Shown: positions 63,369 to 64,000 of the stretch, piece by piece
How the letters are laid out: the number at the start of each line of letters is the position of its first letter
How positions within the stretch are numbered: the first letter of the stretch is position 1
Assembly: GCF_028453695.1 (NCBI RefSeq)
Contig: NC_135781.1
Span: forward strand, 14,197,640-14,261,639
Length of the DNA stretch: 64,000 nucleotides
Origin: Augochlora pura
Taxonomy: Eukaryota > Arthropoda > Insecta > Hymenoptera > Halictidae
Reading direction: 5' to 3'
Notes under the pieces: generated by a model
Database searches by the model: none
Told to the model about the DNA's origin: nothing
What the model saw: the letters and a program-made list of their open reading frames with translations, nothing else
Position numbers and translations under genes: made by a program

Positions 63369-64000
63369 GTAACGAAGATTCACCACAAAAATTCCTACCA
63401 CGAGATGGAAGTAATTTAATTAATAAAACTGAAATTAAAGAGTCAAACTTTATCATAGCGAATGATATTTCATAACTCTTTTGCAGTCTAAATACCCGAG
63501 TAAAATTATGTTTGTTTAAATGAAAATTTCGAAAACTACTACAAGATGAATGTTGCCTATATGTGATCAACAGGGCGCTGAACATGTTACGCAGAAATCT
63601 TTCTCCGCACGATTGTTCTCCGCTGTTACCATTCCGCAAAGCCCGGCGATAAAAATTTGTCGCGGCGATATTAATAAAAACGTCGTACCGAAGACGAAGA
63701 AGAAAATCTCCGTGAAAAAGGGGGACCGTTGGACTCCTTCCGCTAGATAGCAGAGGGAAGAAAGGAATATGCGTGAAGGGGATAAGTGGTATCGACGACA
63801 GGAAAACAAGGGTGGTTACAGTATGGACGGCACATCGTTGTCGATGGGCGGGAACCGCAAAGCGACGATTACCGAGACGGAAGCCGTCGGGACATAAGCG
63901 GTAATGGCCGGGGATACGTAAGGGTCGACACGAAGCGAAATAAAATAAAGGAACATAACGAAGTAAGGCGGATAATAGGTGTCCCTTGCCTCGTAGCTCT
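63369..64000. other. Non-coding stretch to window end
   Basis: AT-rich then purine-rich and CpG-richer after 63600. Frames at 63262-63809 are open on both strands and unrecognised. Confidence 0.5.

Noticed and set aside
1..64000. CRISPR array, operon, origin or rRNA
   Set aside because: No regularly spaced direct repeats with unique spacers, no bacterial gene organisation and no rRNA-like sequence. The window is eukaryotic non-coding DNA.
1..64000. LTR or LINE retrotransposon, or integrated virus
   Set aside because: No long direct repeats, polyprotein-length frames or reverse-transcriptase motifs were found in any frame.

Overview
The window is animal nuclear DNA, most likely from an insect and probably a hymenopteran (bee or ant). 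This is inferred from four things: a mosaic of AT-rich stretches and CpG-dense GC-rich blocks, many GA/CT microsatellites, short TTAA-flanked non-autonomous transposons, and the absence of dense coding. It has no bacterial, organellar or viral gene organisation. A run of 100 N at 22500-22599 marks a scaffold gap.

I find no protein-coding gene I can defend anywhere in the 64 kb. The longer open frames are unrecognised, are often open on both strands at once, or are translations of simple repeats (Ser/Leu or Arg/Glu strings from CT/GA tracts, Gly/Arg strings from GGC tracts). The simplest reading is an intergenic region or the interior of one or more very long introns. The best candidate for a promoter and untranslated first exon is the CpG-dense block at about 48.0-50.4 kb, which has a G-quadruplex-capable G-run, trinucleotide arrays and a good splice-donor match at 49761/49762.

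What the sequence does support is a set of small mobile-element remnants. Seven have paired inverted ends next to TTAA or a degraded TTAA (1212-1439, 2606-2842, 10263-10451, 22878-23492, 24345-24590, 33505-33755, 33752-33986); two more are 59096-59465 and 63197-63368. Several single ends also occur (4219, 22632, 31160, 40641). These look like piggyBac-type MITEs. Two lie back to back and share one TTAA at 33752-33755, and one of that pair has a second, inverted copy at 1212-1439. Another family, defined by long subterminal inverted repeats, occurs at 4628-4984, 23067-23390 and, as a half copy, 8628-8674.

Tandem repeats include a 44-bp unit inside a MITE (2614-2732), a 42-bp duplication in a CT tract (9476-9559), a 10-bp array (12485-12534), a roughly 48-bp minisatellite (19043-19232), a 60-bp repeat (19451-19546), and a degenerate three-copy repeat with 195-252 bp spacing (29660-30290). 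GC-rich blocks at 9345-9409 and 12355-12454 share a collinear series of motifs that ends in an identical 23-bp string. Without homology searches or expression data, the identity of the host gene(s) cannot be stated.
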